Below are positions 1 to 9,290 of a stretch of 64,000 bases of DNA, in pieces (the stretch's first letter is position 1; the number at the start of each line of letters is the position of its first letter). The notes beneath the pieces were generated by a model, which was not told the origin of the DNA, made no database searches, and saw only the letters and a list, made by a program, of their open reading frames with translations. The position numbers and the translations under genes were made by a program. The stretch covers positions 798,502-862,501 of the forward strand of contig NZ_MSCO01000002.1 in NCBI RefSeq assembly GCF_002954705.1. The letters run 5' to 3'. The stretch comes from Aliivibrio sifiae. Its GTDB lineage: Bacteria; Pseudomonadota; Gammaproteobacteria; Enterobacterales; Vibrionaceae.

Positions 1-249
1 TAGCTAATCTCACCTGGGCTAATCTTGACGCGAGAGGTCCGAAGATCCCCCTCTTTGGTCCGAAGACATTATGCGGTATTAGCTATCGTTTCCAATAGTT
101 ATCCCCCACATCAAGGCATATTCCCAGGCATTACTCACCCGTCCGCCGCTCGTCAGCGAATTAGCAAGCTAATTCCTGTTACCGCTCGACTTGCATGTGT
201 TAGGCCTGCCGCCAGCGTTCAATCTGAGCCATGATCAAACTCTTCAATT
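1..249 (-). rRNA. rrs: 16S ribosomal RNA, 5' end only (partial)
   Basis: The reverse complement begins with the universal 16S 5' sequence (AGAGTTTGATCATGGCTCAG) and continues through the first variable region. Only about 250 nt are present; the gene runs off the left window edge, so the operon extends leftward and is transcribed on the minus strand. The exact 5' end (about 248-250) is set by comparison with E. coli 16S from memory. The open frame on the plus strand across this stretch is a shadow. Confidence 0.97.
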
Positions 250-396
250 AAAGTTTTTGACTCAATGATTAATACTGATTTCTTACATAAATATATTTGT
301 GTAGTCACTCAGTTCATTGATAGTTGCTCACTTATAAATAAGTTAAGCTATTTTGACTATCAATCCATAAGTGCCCACACAAATTGCTAAGGTCTA

Positions 397-411
397 ATTA
401 TTAAAGAGCTC
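397..411 (-). promoter_or_regulatory. boxA-like antitermination element of the rrn leader
   Basis: Minus strand reads GAGCTCTTTAATAAT, close to the enterobacterial/vibrio boxA (TGCTCTTTAACAA), located between the putative promoters and the 16S gene as in other rrn leaders. Confidence 0.6.
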
Positions 412-451
412 AAAACTAGGCTTTCGCTTTGCTTTGCTTTGCTTGAAGTGT

Positions 452-479
452 CATTTAAATTACTAAAAGTAAGTTGCAA
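452..479 (-). promoter_or_regulatory. possible second rrn promoter (P2-like)
   Basis: On the minus strand: -35 TTGCAA (479-474), 16-bp spacer, -10 TAAATG (457-452). It is a weaker match than P1, but tandem promoters are usual for rRNA operons. Confidence 0.4.
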
Positions 480-573
480 GCAACTTTTGAAAACTCGGTT
501 CGCGTCAATGTTTCACTTCTTGCTATTACTGCTAGCCCTTACTAATAAAGGTTTGCTGTGACAACGGAAGCGA

Positions 574-601
574 AGTATAGAGATTTAATTATGAGTTGCA
601 A
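574..601 (-). promoter_or_regulatory. rrn P1-like promoter
   Basis: On the minus strand: -35 TTGCAA (601-596), 16-bp spacer, -10 TATACT (579-574). The sequence just upstream (602-650) is strongly A/T-rich, as expected of an UP element. Position about 330 nt before the 16S start fits a P1 promoter. Start site not determined. Confidence 0.7.
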
Positions 602-678
602 GCCATTTTTAAACATAAAAAACCAAGCGCTTAAAAAACAAACAAAACGTGAGTAAAACGCTCAAACTTGAACTAATT

Positions 679-1059
679 TTAAGCCTCCCACTCCTTTTTC
701 ATCCTTTTTATTACATTTTCAGGGACATTATGAGTACTTTTAAATCTTCCCTTGCACACATCTACCTCTAATACAGCATCATACTTTTGAGCGATTTTCC
801 TGTATGCATCCATTTCCCACTGTTTTACAAAAGTATTAGCGACGACAACACTTCTACCATGATATAAGTGAAATTCACATTGTAACTGACACCATTGATG
901 AGCAGAGCTTAAAAGAGTACCGTCAAAACAGTAAGTTCCCTCTTCATTCACAAAAAACTGATCCGCTTCAAGATGTATCAAGTCCAAGCTTTGTGCCAAG
1001 GTCGATTTACCACTTCCCGGCAAGCCTCTCAATAATCGTAACTCTAACTTCTTAATCAT
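679..1059 (-). CDS. small P-loop ATP-binding protein (predicted kinase)
   Basis: A 126-aa protein with a textbook Walker A loop GLPGSGKST (residues 12-20) right after the first beta strand. It is followed by an 'LEAD' segment and a kinase-like helical part, resembling the small AAA/polynucleotide-kinase-like ATPases (NEDD4BP2-like P-loop family). The substrate cannot be told. Its start codon overlaps the stop of the upstream LysR gene by 4 nt (ATGA at 1056-1059), so the two genes are almost surely co-transcribed and translationally coupled. No separate terminator is visible downstream. Confidence 0.75.
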   Translation of the reverse strand: MIKKLELRLLRGLPGSGKSTLAQSLDLIHLEADQFFVNEEGTYCFDGTLLSSAHQWCQLQCEFHLYHGRSVVVANTFVKQWEMDAYRKIAQKYDAVLEVDVCKGRFKSTHNVPENVIKRMKKEWEA

Positions 1060-1979
1060 TTACTCTGCTCTTTCATTAAATTCTCTTTTACAAATTCAGT
1101 AAAAACTTTTAAACGAGAAGGCATATATTTATTCTGAGCGTATTGCATAGCGATAACACCATGATAATTCCCTTTTATCTGCCAATCAGAAAGAACAGGA
1201 ACAACCTCGTTATTATCTAAAGCCTCTTTTATGACAAAATCAGGGAAAATCCCAATACCAAAACCATCCTTAACCCCATTTAATCTCATTTGCGAATGAT
1301 TGACAGCGTAACGACCAGTCACGGCTATAACATGGCTTTCTTCAACTTTTACAAATTCCCAAATATGATCTGTTGTCGTTTCTCCTAAATAAAGACAGTC
1401 ATGATGAGTAAGATCATGTGGGTTGATTGGCAACCCTCTGTCTTCTATATAAGAGGGACTAGCGCATAAGCTGAGATTAACCTTTCCTATTTCTTTCATG
1501 ATCAAACCTTCTGTTGGTTTATCGGTTAAACGAAAAACCACATCAATCCCTTGAGCTATCATATCGATATCACCATCCGATGCTCTTAGCTTTAATTGGA
1601 TTTTAGGATACTTAATCAAAAACGGTGTAATCAGCGGTTGAAGTACTATTGTTAAGAATGCTTTTGGAGCTGCAACCGTCAAGCTTCCAGACGGCACAAT
1701 ATGCTCAGAGCTCGAAATATCAATAGCCTGCTGAGCCGCCTCAACCATAATAACGGATTGCTGATATATCTTCTTACCCGATTCAGTAATCAATAAACTG
1801 CGTGTTGTTCGCTCAAAGAGCTTAACAGAAAGTGCTTTTTCTAACCGAGTAATCAATTTACTCAATGCAGAAGGTGTAACACCCAATTTCTTAGCTGCTG
1901 CTGTAAAACTACCTTCATTAACAACAACGATATATGTTGCTAAGTCTGGTAATAAAGTAATAAGTTTATTTGTGACCAT
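1056..1979 (-). CDS. LysR-family transcriptional regulator
   Basis: A 307-aa protein with an N-terminal winged helix-turn-helix (about residues 12-70: FTAAAKKLGVTPSALSKLIT, then LFERTTR) and a C-terminal periplasmic-binding-like effector domain from about 95. It is closest in style to the CrgA/YhjC-type LysR group. It precedes and overlaps the small kinase gene and is divergent from kbl-tdh (123-bp gap), so it could control either itself or kbl-tdh; that is inference. The start ATG at 1979 has only a weak ribosome site. Confidence 0.88.
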   Translation of the reverse strand: MVTNKLITLLPDLATYIVVVNEGSFTAAAKKLGVTPSALSKLITRLEKALSVKLFERTTRSLLITESGKKIYQQSVIMVEAAQQAIDISSSEHIVPSGSLTVAAPKAFLTIVLQPLITPFLIKYPKIQLKLRASDGDIDMIAQGIDVVFRLTDKPTEGLIMKEIGKVNLSLCASPSYIEDRGLPINPHDLTHHDCLYLGETTTDHIWEFVKVEESHVIAVTGRYAVNHSQMRLNGVKDGFGIGIFPDFVIKEALDNNEVVPVLSDWQIKGNYHGVIAMQYAQNKYMPSRLKVFTEFVKENLMKEQSK

Positions 1980-2102
1980 GATTCACTAATGCTTTTCCAT
2001 TTTTAGGGATAATAGTCGTAATTGATTTGAATTAGAATCTATTTATCGGATTTTGATTATACTTTTTACGAGCAACAATTATAACTAAAAAAAGGGAACA
2101 CA

Positions 2103-3299
2103 ATGTCTTCTGCATTCTACACTCAGATCCAAAATCAAATTGAAGAAGTAAAGAGCGAAGGTTTATACAAATCTGAACGCATCATTACTTCAGCTCAAAA
2201 AGCGTCTGTTTCTATTTCTACAGGCCAAGAAGTTCTAAACTTCTGTGCTAACAACTACTTAGGTTTAGCTAACCACCCTGCACTTATCCAAGCCGCTAAA
2301 AATGGTATGGATGAGCACGGCTTTGGCATGGCTTCTGTACGTTTTATTTGTGGTACTCAAGACTCCCATAAAGTACTAGAAGAAAAACTATCTACTTTCT
2401 TAGGTAAAGAAGACACTATTCTTTACACATCATGTTTTGATGCAAACGCTGGTTTATTTGAAACAATTTTAGGTAAAGAAGATGCGATCATCTCTGACGC
2501 CCTAAACCACGCATCAATCATTGATGGTGTTCGTCTTTGTAAAGCAATGCGTTTCCGTTATGCAAACAACAACATGACTGAATTAGAAGAACAACTAATT
2601 GCAGCGAAAGAAGCTGGCGCTCGTCATACTCTTATCGTTACTGACGGTGTGTTCTCAATGGACGGCGTAGTTGCTAATCTTCCTGCTATCTGTGATTTAG
2701 CTGATAAATACAATGCACTAGTTATGGTTGATGACTCTCATGCTGTTGGCTTTATGGGCGACAACGGTGCAGGTACTCATGAACATCACAATGTTATCGA
2801 CCGTATTGATATCATCACAGGTACGCTAGGCAAAGCAATGGGTGGCGCATCAGGCGGCTACACTTCTGGTAAAAAAGAAGTAATCGATTGGTTACGTCAA
2901 CGCTCTCGTCCGTACCTATTCTCAAACTCTGTTGCTCCTGCAATCGTTTCTGCGTCTATTCGTGTTCTTGATTTGCTGGCTGAGTCTGGTGATTTACGCA
3001 CAAGCTTATGGGAAAACTCTGCTCATTTCCGTACTCGTATGGAAGCCGCTGGTTTCACTATGGGTGGTGCTGATCACGCTATCATCCCAATTATGTTAGG
3101 CGATGCTAAATTAGCCGCTGAATTCGCAGAGCGTGCGTTAGAAAAAGGCATCTATGTTGTTGCTTTCTCTTTCCCAGTAGTGCCTAAAGGCCAAGCTCGT
3201 ATTCGTACACAAATGTCTGCTGCTCATTCTCGTGAGCAACTAGATCGCGCAATTGATGCCTTTATCGCTGTTGGTAAAGACATGGAGATCATCAAATAA
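2103..3299 (+). CDS. kbl: 2-amino-3-ketobutyrate coenzyme A ligase (glycine C-acetyltransferase)
   Basis: The 398-aa length matches the enzyme family. It converts 2-amino-3-oxobutanoate plus CoA to glycine and acetyl-CoA, the second step of threonine breakdown. It is a PLP enzyme of the alpha-oxoamine synthase fold: the PLP lysine is K244 in GTLGKAMGG, and VDDSHAVGF provides the Asp and His that hold the cofactor. A strong ribosome site (AAAGGGA) precedes the ATG. The stop overlaps the tdh start (TAATG at 3297-3301), forming the classical kbl-tdh operon. Confidence 0.97.
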   Translation: MSSAFYTQIQNQIEEVKSEGLYKSERIITSAQKASVSISTGQEVLNFCANNYLGLANHPALIQAAKNGMDEHGFGMASVRFICGTQDSHKVLEEKLSTFLGKEDTILYTSCFDANAGLFETILGKEDAIISDALNHASIIDGVRLCKAMRFRYANNNMTELEEQLIAAKEAGARHTLIVTDGVFSMDGVVANLPAICDLADKYNALVMVDDSHAVGFMGDNGAGTHEHHNVIDRIDIITGTLGKAMGGASGGYTSGKKEVIDWLRQRSRPYLFSNSVAPAIVSASIRVLDLLAESGDLRTSLWENSAHFRTRMEAAGFTMGGADHAIIPIMLGDAKLAAEFAERALEKGIYVVAFSFPVVPKGQARIRTQMSAAHSREQLDRAIDAFIAVGKDMEIIK

Positions 3300-4330
3300 T
3301 GAAAATTAAAGCACTTTCAAAACTAAAACCTGAAGAAGGCATTTGGATGACCGAGGTTGAAAAACCTGAAATGGGTCATAACGATCTTCTTATCCGTATT
3401 AAGAAGACCGCAATTTGTGGTACTGATGTACATATCTATAACTGGGATGAGTGGTCACAAAAAACGATTCCTGTTCCTATGGTTGTAGGTCACGAATACG
3501 TGGGCGAAGTTGTTGGTATTGGCCAAGAAGTTCGTGGCTTTGAGATTGGCGATCGTGTTTCTGGCGAAGGTCACATTACTTGTGGTCACTGTCGTAACTG
3601 TCGTGGCGGCCGTACTCACCTTTGTCGTAATACAACAGGTGTTGGTGTTAACCGCACTGGTGCATTCTCTGAATTCTTAGTTATTCCTGCATTTAATGCG
3701 TTTAAGATCCCTGCTGAGATTTCTGATGATCTTGCATCAATCTTTGACCCATTTGGTAATGCGGTTCACACTGCCCTATCATTTGACTTAGTAGGTGAAG
3801 ATGTTCTTATCACTGGTGCTGGTCCAATTGGCATCATGGCAGCTGCTGTTGCAAAGCACGTTGGTGCTCGTCACGTTGTAATTACTGATGTAAACGAATA
3901 CCGCTTAGATCTTGCTAAAAAAATGGGCGTAACACGTGCTGTAAATGTAATGAGCGAAAAGCTTGAAGACGTAATGTCTGATTTGGGTATGACTGAAGGC
4001 TTTGACGTTGGTCTTGAAATGTCTGGTAACCCATCCGCATTCAATAGCATGCTAACTAACATGAACCATGGCGGTAAGATCTCTCTTCTAGGTATTCCAC
4101 CATCAGATATGGCGGTAGATTGGAACCAAGTAATTTTTAAAGGCTTAGTTATTAAAGGTATCTACGGCCGTGAAATGTTTGAAACTTGGTATAAGATGGC
4201 AAGCTTGATCCAATCTGGTTTAGATCTAACACCTATCATTACTCACCACTACAAAATCGACGACTTCCAAGCGGGCTTCGATATGATGCGTTCTGGTATG
4301 TCAGGTAAAGTAATTCTAGATTGGGAATAA
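3299..4330 (+). CDS. tdh: L-threonine 3-dehydrogenase
   Basis: A 343-aa zinc-dependent medium-chain dehydrogenase that oxidises threonine to 2-amino-3-oxobutanoate with NAD+. Catalytic zinc ligands are visible in AICGTDVH (Cys40) and GHEYVGEV. The structural zinc is bound by the four-cysteine cluster [15 protein letters not shown]; the Rossmann glycine motif is GAGPIGIM. It works with Kbl, whose gene overlaps it upstream; a clear terminator follows. Confidence 0.97.
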   Translation: MKIKALSKLKPEEGIWMTEVEKPEMGHNDLLIRIKKTAICGTDVHIYNWDEWSQKTIPVPMVVGHEYVGEVVGIGQEVRGFEIGDRVSGEGHITCGHCRNCRGGRTHLCRNTTGVGVNRTGAFSEFLVIPAFNAFKIPAEISDDLASIFDPFGNAVHTALSFDLVGEDVLITGAGPIGIMAAAVAKHVGARHVVITDVNEYRLDLAKKMGVTRAVNVMSEKLEDVMSDLGMTEGFDVGLEMSGNPSAFNSMLTNMNHGGKISLLGIPPSDMAVDWNQVIFKGLVIKGIYGREMFETWYKMASLIQSGLDLTPIITHHYKIDDFQAGFDMMRSGMSGKVILDWE

Positions 4331-4360
4331 GTATTCTCATTTCACAATGAATTAAATACA

Positions 4361-4387
4361 GGCTAAACTTCGGTTTAGCCTTTTTTG
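4361..4387 (+). terminator. Rho-independent terminator of kbl-tdh
   Basis: An 8-bp perfect stem GGCTAAAC / GTTTAGCC with a TTCG tetraloop (4361-4380), followed by six T. It sits 30 nt after the tdh stop. Confidence 0.9.
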
Positions 4388-4407
4388 TACCATTTTTAGA
4401 GCATCAT

Positions 4408-4752
4408 ATGTCCCAGTTAGAAATTCATGGTTATCACGTTCATATTTATTTCGATGAAAACAGTATTGATTTAGCTGTTGATTTAACAGAAGAATTATAT
4501 GAAAGGTTTGGATATGAGTTAGGAAATATAAATAAAAAACCAGTAGGTCCACATCCAATCTGGAGCCGTCAAGTTTCTTTTAAACATAATGATTATGATA
4601 CGGTTATATCATGGCTTAAAGTGAATAGAGAAGATCTTTCAATACTTATACATCCACTCACTGATGATGAATATATTGATCATACAACATCAGCTATATG
4701 GTTAGGGCAACCAATAAAATTAGATCTCAGTATTTTTATAGCAAACAATTAA
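4408..4752 (+). CDS. DOPA 4,5-dioxygenase family protein
   Basis: A 114-aa protein resembling the bacterial DOPA 4,5-dioxygenase-like family: an N-terminal HVHIYFD strand, PHPIWSRQVSF, LIHPLTDDEYIDHT and the terminal WLGQPIKLDLSIF. The conserved histidines (HVH, HP, DH) are the likely metal ligands. In fungi and plants relatives open the DOPA ring; the bacterial role is not established. It stands alone after the kbl-tdh terminator and is convergent with the next gene. Confidence 0.75.
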   Translation: MSQLEIHGYHVHIYFDENSIDLAVDLTEELYERFGYELGNINKKPVGPHPIWSRQVSFKHNDYDTVISWLKVNREDLSILIHPLTDDEYIDHTTSAIWLGQPIKLDLSIFIANN

Positions 4753-4766
4753 ATGGAATTTATCTA

Positions 4767-4800
4767 TACTCCTTATGACTTCATTAAGGCATAAGGAGTA
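4767..4800. terminator. hairpin between convergent genes
   Basis: An 11-bp perfect inverted repeat TACTCCTTATG / CATAAGGAGTA with a 12-nt loop lies between the ends of two convergent genes. No T-run follows on either strand, so it may act as a weak terminator or a 3'-end stabiliser. Confidence 0.5.
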
Positions 4801-4821
4801 AGAAAAAATATTAAATGAATA

Positions 4822-6051
4822 CTATTTAGATTGGTAGACGGAGAACTCTTTACTCAACTTATAATCGGACCATTTATTCTCTTCCATCGCCTCTAAAAAC
4901 GCTTTTTTAGCTTCAATAAAAGCCATTTTTTCACTCATTTTTTTAGTTGAGAAGATTTTGAACTTATAACTACTACGAGGAGTTTGACCAGTAATCCCTT
5001 TAAAGATAACCTCATCTTCCATCACTTTGGCGACGACGCCCACTACATTGGATGATGGATGGGCAGTCATAAAGTACTTCCCTTTAGCAGATTCAGCTTT
5101 ACGTTCTGTTTTATAATTCGCCCAGTTATAATTTGCCTTCATTAAAGCGACTTTTCGTAACACATGTGTTGGGTGTGTACAGGCTGTAAACTTCTTAAGA
5201 TGAATTGTAGAACCGGTTTTAACGAATTCTTTTCTAACAATGAAATGAGATTTATCATCAGCTTCAATCATTAATATTTGTTTTGGTTTACGTTTAAACT
5301 CAAACCATGTTTTCTCAAATTCAGCTTGGCAACCATCCATCGCCTTTTGAACCAGTTGATCACAAATTTCACGCATCTCGAATTTAGATAATGGGGTTGT
5401 CGTTAACGTTTTACTTGGCTTAAATTCTTTTATATCCGCATCTTTGGTTTTTAAATAAGTATCCAACACCCCACCGATTGCATTTAATTCTGCTAAAAAA
5501 TTCCCAAGATCATTAAAATCAATATTGTATAAACTACGAGAGAAATTATGAGATCGGTAACAGGATTTACTTTCATGTCGTTCAAAATGGCTATTAACAT
5601 AAGGCGTGCCATTTATCATTGATAGTTTTAATTGAATATTAGGGTGCAAACCTTTATAAGCCGACTTCGCTGTAAATGTCTTGGTTTTTCTTGCAGCATC
5701 TGCGGTTTCATACTCGTCTTGTTCAACAAGTTCAGCAATCGACCATGCCGCTTCAATAATTGCCTCTGAACGCGCATCTATGTCGTTTTCTTCATTATCA
5801 AAATCAGCATAATATGCTTTACTATAATAAGGCTGCCCTTTACGAGCAAAGCGCACTTGCGCAAATTCCATTCTACGACGCTTAGTCGATTGGCCATCAT
5901 TCCAATTAATACCAATCGGGATCCAATATTCAGTTCCTGATATATCAACCTGCTTTACGCGTAACAATAGATTTTCTTCAATATACGTTTTCTTTCCACG
6001 CACAATTTGAAATGTACTGAAATCGAGTCGTGGCGATAAAGGGTGGTACAT
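4822..6051 (-). CDS. conserved-looking protein of unknown function, 409 aa
   Basis: I do not recognise this protein. It has no signal peptide or membrane segment and is basic and aromatic-rich. Three stretches share a similar plan of beta strands followed by a helix rich in Ala/Glu: about residues 45-110, 150-200 and 325-395. The last one (FKIFSTKKMSEKMAFIEAKKAFLEA, split as FKIFSTKKM and AFIEAKKAF) looks like the end of an AP2/integrase-type DNA-binding unit. A nucleic-acid role is therefore possible but only a guess. It is a single-gene unit, convergent with the dioxygenase-like gene, and has its own spacer from the Lon-like gene. Confidence 0.6.
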   Translation of the reverse strand: MYHPLSPRLDFSTFQIVRGKKTYIEENLLLRVKQVDISGTEYWIPIGINWNDGQSTKRRRMEFAQVRFARKGQPYYSKAYYADFDNEENDIDARSEAIIEAAWSIAELVEQDEYETADAARKTKTFTAKSAYKGLHPNIQLKLSMINGTPYVNSHFERHESKSCYRSHNFSRSLYNIDFNDLGNFLAELNAIGGVLDTYLKTKDADIKEFKPSKTLTTTPLSKFEMREICDQLVQKAMDGCQAEFEKTWFEFKRKPKQILMIEADDKSHFIVRKEFVKTGSTIHLKKFTACTHPTHVLRKVALMKANYNWANYKTERKAESAKGKYFMTAHPSSNVVGVVAKVMEDEVIFKGITGQTPRSSYKFKIFSTKKMSEKMAFIEAKKAFLEAMEENKWSDYKLSKEFSVYQSK

Positions 6052-6190
6052 ATAAAACCTCTGAACACATAGAGTGAAACAAACTACAAAGAAAGAAACT
6101 CTTGGAGAAAGAGCCTTTTATTTTATTGTTATCTGTTGGTGATTATATCACCGTTTACCATATTAATTCAATTCTCTTCATAACAATATA

Positions 6191-6222
6191 AAAAAAGGCA
6201 TAGAATTGATCCTATACCTTTT
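6191..6222 (-). terminator. terminator of the Lon-like protease gene
   Basis: On the minus strand AAAGGTATAG / CTATGCCTTT (one G-U pair) forms a 10-bp stem followed by a T-run (6191-6196 read as T). It lies just after the stop of the gene at 6235-8568. Confidence 0.75.
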
Positions 6223-6234
6223 ATAAAAGAAGAA

Positions 6235-8568
6235 TTAACTAATTAATTTTGAACGTATTATATTATATATGCCATTACCACTTTCAAGTTCAACAGAAAG
6301 TCCGGTAAATAATTCAATAGCCTCACTCACATGCTTTACTGGCCAAATAGTAAATGAGCCCTTTTCTATCGCTTGAGTGATTTCAGTGTTTAACATCAAA
6401 TTTTGAACGTTAGATTGAGGGATAATAACACCTTGTGTTGGCTGTAATCCCTTAATCTTACATACTTGATAAAAACCTTCTATTTTCTCATTGACTCCAC
6501 CGATAGGTTGAGCTTCACCGAATTGATTCATTGAACCTGTAATTGCAATATCTTGGCGAATAGGCATACCTGAAAAAGCTGAAATAATAGAACAAAACTC
6601 AGCCATGGACGCACTATCTCCATCAACACCACCATAAGATTGTTCAAATGCTAAACATGTTTTTAGTGGTATTGTTTTCTCACTACCAAATAGAGATGCT
6701 AAGTAGGCACTAAGAATGAACACTCCTTTTGAATGAATACTTCCACCTAACTCAACTTTTCTTTCAATATCAAAAACTTCACCTTTACCAAAAGATGTAG
6801 TAGCCGTAATTCTATTTGGCATACCGAATTGATGATTTGATGTTGATAGCACCGATAACGCATTGACTTGCCCAACGACTCCCCCCTCTGTTTCTAATAA
6901 GGTTGTACCGTTAAAAAAGCTTTGCATTACGCCATCTTGTACTCGATTGACTCGGTGTTCTTTATTAGCCAATCCCTGCTCTACGTGCTTTAAACGTATC
7001 ATATTGGAATTCGCCGCTCTGGCAATGTAATTCGTTTCTTTCAACAAATTAGAAATATCAGCCGAATGCAGAGACAATCGATTTTGATCACCGGCCTGAC
7101 GAGAACTGTATTCTATAATTCGTTCAATCGCTCTTTTATCACACTGTAACATATTACCGTCTTGAACAATGCTTGAGATAAACTGCGCATAATGAAACTC
7201 TGACGCGTCTGTTCGTGGCATGTCATCTTCAAAATCAGCCGTTACTTTAAACAACTCACCAAACTCTGCATCATAATGTTGTAATAATTGGTACGTTTGG
7301 TAGTCACCAAACAAGATAATTTTGACATTCAATGGAATAGGTTCTGGCTCTAAAGAAACGGTACCAGAAAGCGTCACTTCTTTTTCTAATGAACTTAAAT
7401 TTAAGTTTTGGGAGCGTAATGCTCGCTTTAAGCCATCCCAAACATATGGGCGTTCTAATACTTTCACCGCGTCCATCAATAAAACACCACCATTTGCTTT
7501 ATGTAAGCTTCCTGGTCGAATTAAAGAAAAATCAGTAAATACAGTGCCTTTGAACGTTGCATTTTCTATATAACCAAATAGATTATGGTAACTTGGGCTT
7601 TCTTCTACGATAAGTGGAAAATGCTCATCTTTCTGACTAACAATCAAATTAATTTGATAACGACGTGGGAGTTTCTTATCTAATGATGCATAAGCAAGCT
7701 CTGCATCTTCATTCCCTTCTTGAATGAAAACATCAAAATTTTCTAAGATGTCCTTTTCCATTTCTTTTAAATGTTGGGTTACTACTTTTGATTCTTGATA
7801 CTTAGTTTTGATCGCTTCAAAGTTAACAGTTAAAACTTGAGACACCACTTCTTCATTTAACTTTTCGATTTTATCAGAATATTTATCTTCCCATTCAGTT
7901 AATTGTCTAACCAAGCTACGTAACTTTATTTCTAATTCATCAATAATAGATTCAAGTTGGCGCTGTTCTTGTCTATCCAGAGCCTCAAAGCTATCTTCTG
8001 TATGCAGTTCTTCACCGTTCATTGCGATAAATTGATAATCACCTTGAGTGGTTACAGCTAAGCTAATACCTTTAGTTTTTGCCTCTTTGGTTAATGAGCC
8101 AAGTAAAGACTCTTGCTTATCTACTAATTGATTCTTTAATGTGCCTGTTCGTGTGTAATAAAGTTCATTATCAAACGCAAGAGGAATAGCCTTTGCGAGT
8201 TTTAGAGTTATCTTTTCAATTTCTTTTTTGAAGCTTAGGCCGCTACCGACAGGCAACATTAATACTTTTGGTGTTCGTGTATCGTCAAAGTTAGTAACGT
8301 AGCACCAATCACATAACCCATTACCTATGGGTTTGTGCCGCTTTAAATAACGCAACACCATGGTTCTCTTACCGAGACCATTCTGGCCTACGGCATATAT
8401 GTTATAACCACGATCAGGAATAGACATCGCAAACTCAACAGCTTGTTGTGCTCTATCTTGTCCAACGATTTCATCAATGGGAGTAATATACTTAGTTGAT
8501 TTACAGGTGTTCTCATCTAGGCTAGCGGAACGGTAAACTTGCTTATGCGTGAGAGGTAAAGTAGACAT
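6235..8568 (-). CDS. Lon-like ATP-dependent protease (LonB / YcbZ group)
   Basis: A 777-aa protein with an N-terminal AAA+ part and a C-terminal Lon proteolytic domain. The catalytic serine is S652 in DGDSAS and the lysine is K695 in GGVNEKI; their 43-residue spacing equals that of E. coli Lon (S679/K722). The Walker A region reads GQNGLGKRT, with Arg in place of the usual Ser/Thr after Lys. A long predicted coiled-coil insert lies at about residues 180-290. It has no Lon N-terminal substrate domain, so it is the COG1067 type, longer than E. coli YcbZ (586 aa). Cytoplasmic; substrates unknown. Confidence 0.88.
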   Translation of the reverse strand: MSTLPLTHKQVYRSASLDENTCKSTKYITPIDEIVGQDRAQQAVEFAMSIPDRGYNIYAVGQNGLGKRTMVLRYLKRHKPIGNGLCDWCYVTNFDDTRTPKVLMLPVGSGLSFKKEIEKITLKLAKAIPLAFDNELYYTRTGTLKNQLVDKQESLLGSLTKEAKTKGISLAVTTQGDYQFIAMNGEELHTEDSFEALDRQEQRQLESIIDELEIKLRSLVRQLTEWEDKYSDKIEKLNEEVVSQVLTVNFEAIKTKYQESKVVTQHLKEMEKDILENFDVFIQEGNEDAELAYASLDKKLPRRYQINLIVSQKDEHFPLIVEESPSYHNLFGYIENATFKGTVFTDFSLIRPGSLHKANGGVLLMDAVKVLERPYVWDGLKRALRSQNLNLSSLEKEVTLSGTVSLEPEPIPLNVKIILFGDYQTYQLLQHYDAEFGELFKVTADFEDDMPRTDASEFHYAQFISSIVQDGNMLQCDKRAIERIIEYSSRQAGDQNRLSLHSADISNLLKETNYIARAANSNMIRLKHVEQGLANKEHRVNRVQDGVMQSFFNGTTLLETEGGVVGQVNALSVLSTSNHQFGMPNRITATTSFGKGEVFDIERKVELGGSIHSKGVFILSAYLASLFGSEKTIPLKTCLAFEQSYGGVDGDSASMAEFCSIISAFSGMPIRQDIAITGSMNQFGEAQPIGGVNEKIEGFYQVCKIKGLQPTQGVIIPQSNVQNLMLNTEITQAIEKGSFTIWPVKHVSEAIELFTGLSVELESGNGIYNIIRSKLIS

Positions 8569-9290
8569 AAGGCGACCTCTTTAATTATATGATTTTTATC
8601 AGTATAGATTGAAAAAATACAAAATTAAGTGACCTACGTTTAACTATTTGAAAAATTTAAGTTTTCCAAATTAACTGTTACATACAGAAAATATTACCCT
8701 ATTAGCGTACTATCAACAGTTATGTTTCGTTAAAAAATATTTAATTATATAAGTATATCCAGTCTTTTATAAATCCATGACAATCCAATATAGAAAACAC
8801 CAATAAGTTTACATTCCGCAAGAAAATAACCTATTAAATAAAAAGCAACCCAAGCCCCATCTAACTAAATTCAATGTTGCCGTTCATTTTTGGAAAATAA
8901 AATTACACTAAAACCTAAGGTAGAGGTAAACAACAGGTTGACTTAAAGTAAATCCAAGAGTGTTTTTATAAAAATTAGCGCCAAAAACTTGACTCCATAA
9001 CATACCCAACAAAAAAAACCAACAATAAAAATAGAAGTAATATCACACTTTTGATATTTTAAGATATCCTTAAAATTTCTTCTGGTTAAAATGCACGAAA
9101 ATTCAGCCTCGCTATCAATTTAATAGTGATATGTGAATTTTGTATGGATCGATTGAAGGTTTTCATCTACTTACTGTGATTCAGAAACTAACCTTTATTT
9201 AACACAAATAATAAAACAATCTATCCATCGTACACTTTTAATAATTAATAAATTTATCTAGATTAAGATAAATAAAAAGAAGAAAAAGCA
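8569..9290. other. 722-bp AT-rich intergenic region
   Basis: It separates the divergently oriented Lon-like and chitinase genes. I find no convincing open frame, tRNA or strong terminator. It must contain both promoters. Scattered half-sites such as TGTGA are present, but none forms a full CRP palindrome. The length is unusual for this gene-dense window, so it may carry chitin-responsive control sites for the chitinase. Confidence 0.5.

Larger units (their letters stand above)
250..678 (-). other. rRNA operon leader and promoter region
   Basis: No protein gene is visible here. Read on the minus strand it holds an rrn P1-like promoter with an A/T-rich upstream stretch (about 600-650), a second weaker promoter, a boxA-like antitermination element and an AT-rich leader before the 16S. 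A pentamer repeat (gcttt units, 421-446) lies between the second promoter and boxA. The kinase gene at 679-1059 is transcribed toward this region, and I see no terminator separating it from the rrn promoters. Confidence 0.75.

Noticed and set aside
25..234. 69-aa frame at the left edge
   Set aside because: It lies on the opposite strand of the 16S rRNA gene.
9100..9180. CRP sites upstream of the chitinase
   Set aside because: Several TGTGA/GTGAT half-sites occur, but none pairs with a properly spaced second half.
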